A stretch of DNA of 50,865 nt from Verrucomicrobiota bacterium (lineage in GTDB: Bacteria > Verrucomicrobiota > Verrucomicrobiia > Opitutales > Opitutaceae): assembly GCA_018239845.1 (NCBI GenBank), contig JAFEGO010000112.1, forward strand, positions 1 through 50,865. Direction: 5' to 3'. Both the position numbers and the translations under genes were made by a program. Shown here piece after piece: positions 50,666 to 50,865 of the stretch. The stretch's first letter is position 1; the number at the start of each line of letters is the position of its first letter. The notes under the pieces are model-generated. The model was not told the DNA's origin. It worked only from the letters and a program-made list of their open reading frames with translations, and did not search any database.

Positions 50666-50865
50666 ATGAACAACCTCCGCACGCGGAAGTTTAAGGCGTT
50701 GTCGCTGCTTGCGACGATGAGCCTACTCGCGGTCTCGGCTACGGCCCAGACTGGCAATCAGACGACGAGCAAGGATGAGACGGTGACCCTCGAAAAGTTC
50801 ACCGTGACCGGCTCGAACATCCCCATGGCCAGCGAGCAGCTGGCCGTGCCGGTCAACGTGATCGA
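50666..50865 (+). CDS. TonB-dependent outer-membrane receptor, 5' end only
   Basis: Cut by the window after 66 codons. A signal peptide (MNNLRTRKFKALSLLA, cleavage near Ala-Thr-Ala-Gln) is followed by a short polar stretch and EKFTVTGSNIP, the TonB-box-like and plug-domain start of TonB receptors, then AVPVNVI. Such receptors import sugars, oligosaccharides or siderophores. The substrate cannot be told from this piece. Confidence 0.88.
   Translation, partial: MNNLRTRKFKALSLLATMSLLAVSATAQTGNQTTSKDETVTLEKFTVTGSNIPMASEQLAVPVNVI

Overview
This window looks like a chromosomal segment of a free-living, polysaccharide-using Verrucomicrobium of the Opitutaceae type. The grounds are indirect: high G+C with strong third-position bias; almost no Shine-Dalgarno sequences; a TonB-dependent receptor with an Opitutus-like N-terminus at the right edge; a DUF3299 protein; heparinase-type, symporter and Gfo/Idh genes; and many long imperfect palindromic repeats between genes. 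No rRNA, tRNA, CRISPR array, prophage or intact insertion sequence was seen. The taxonomic call is inference from gene content, not a search result.

Layout. 1-814: two small coupled genes (a hypothetical and an NTF2-like protein). 815-1481: a compact module holding a small helix-turn-helix gene between two copies of a 31-bp palindromic repeat, followed by a 10-bp tandem motif. 1482-8046 (minus): mutarotase-like protein, small secreted protein, ABC exporter, Gfo/Idh dehydrogenase and sodium:solute symporter with an extra N-terminal extracytoplasmic domain. 8238-11498: a double ferritin-like protein and a PhyH dioxygenase, divergent from an AraC regulator. 11550-12477: a RelE/ParE-like toxin-antitoxin pair and a small membrane protein. 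12485-17249 (minus): two tandem paralogues of an uncharacterised, probably TIM-barrel carbohydrate-active family. 17416-21250 (plus): Zn-dehydrogenase, SDR, 2-hydroxyacid dehydrogenase and lactonase-type amidohydrolase, read here as a non-phosphorylating sugar oxidation operon. 21824-25045 (minus): a large heparinase II/III-like protein. 25125-34672 (plus): DUF3299 protein, lipase-maturation-factor/Sel1 fusion and two large hybrid histidine kinases. 34753-36451: ACT protein, CDF metal transporter and an unlisted 55-aa membrane protein. 36616-41110: GTP-type PEP carboxykinase, Sel1/TonB-C fusion and an exported protein. 41212-45127: PutA-type proline dehydrogenase/P5C dehydrogenase, divergent from an Asp/Glu racemase homologue. 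45525-48529: ECF sigma factor, membrane protein and a beta-repeat/RDD membrane protein. 48638-50289: purE-purK. 50666-end: 5' end of a TonB-dependent receptor.

The genes suggest glycan breakdown (heparinase-like protein, tandem paralogues), uptake (symporter, TonB receptor), oxidative sugar catabolism (17.4-21.3 kb) and gluconeogenic/amino-acid metabolism (pckG, putA). The most unusual material is (a) the helix-turn-helix module with its paired palindromes and 10-bp triplet motif, the latter recurring upstream of the sigma factor; (b) the ferritin-like/PhyH/AraC cluster; (c) the tandem paralogues; and (d) a palindromic repeat apparently domesticated in frame inside putA. All functional statements come from motif reading only.
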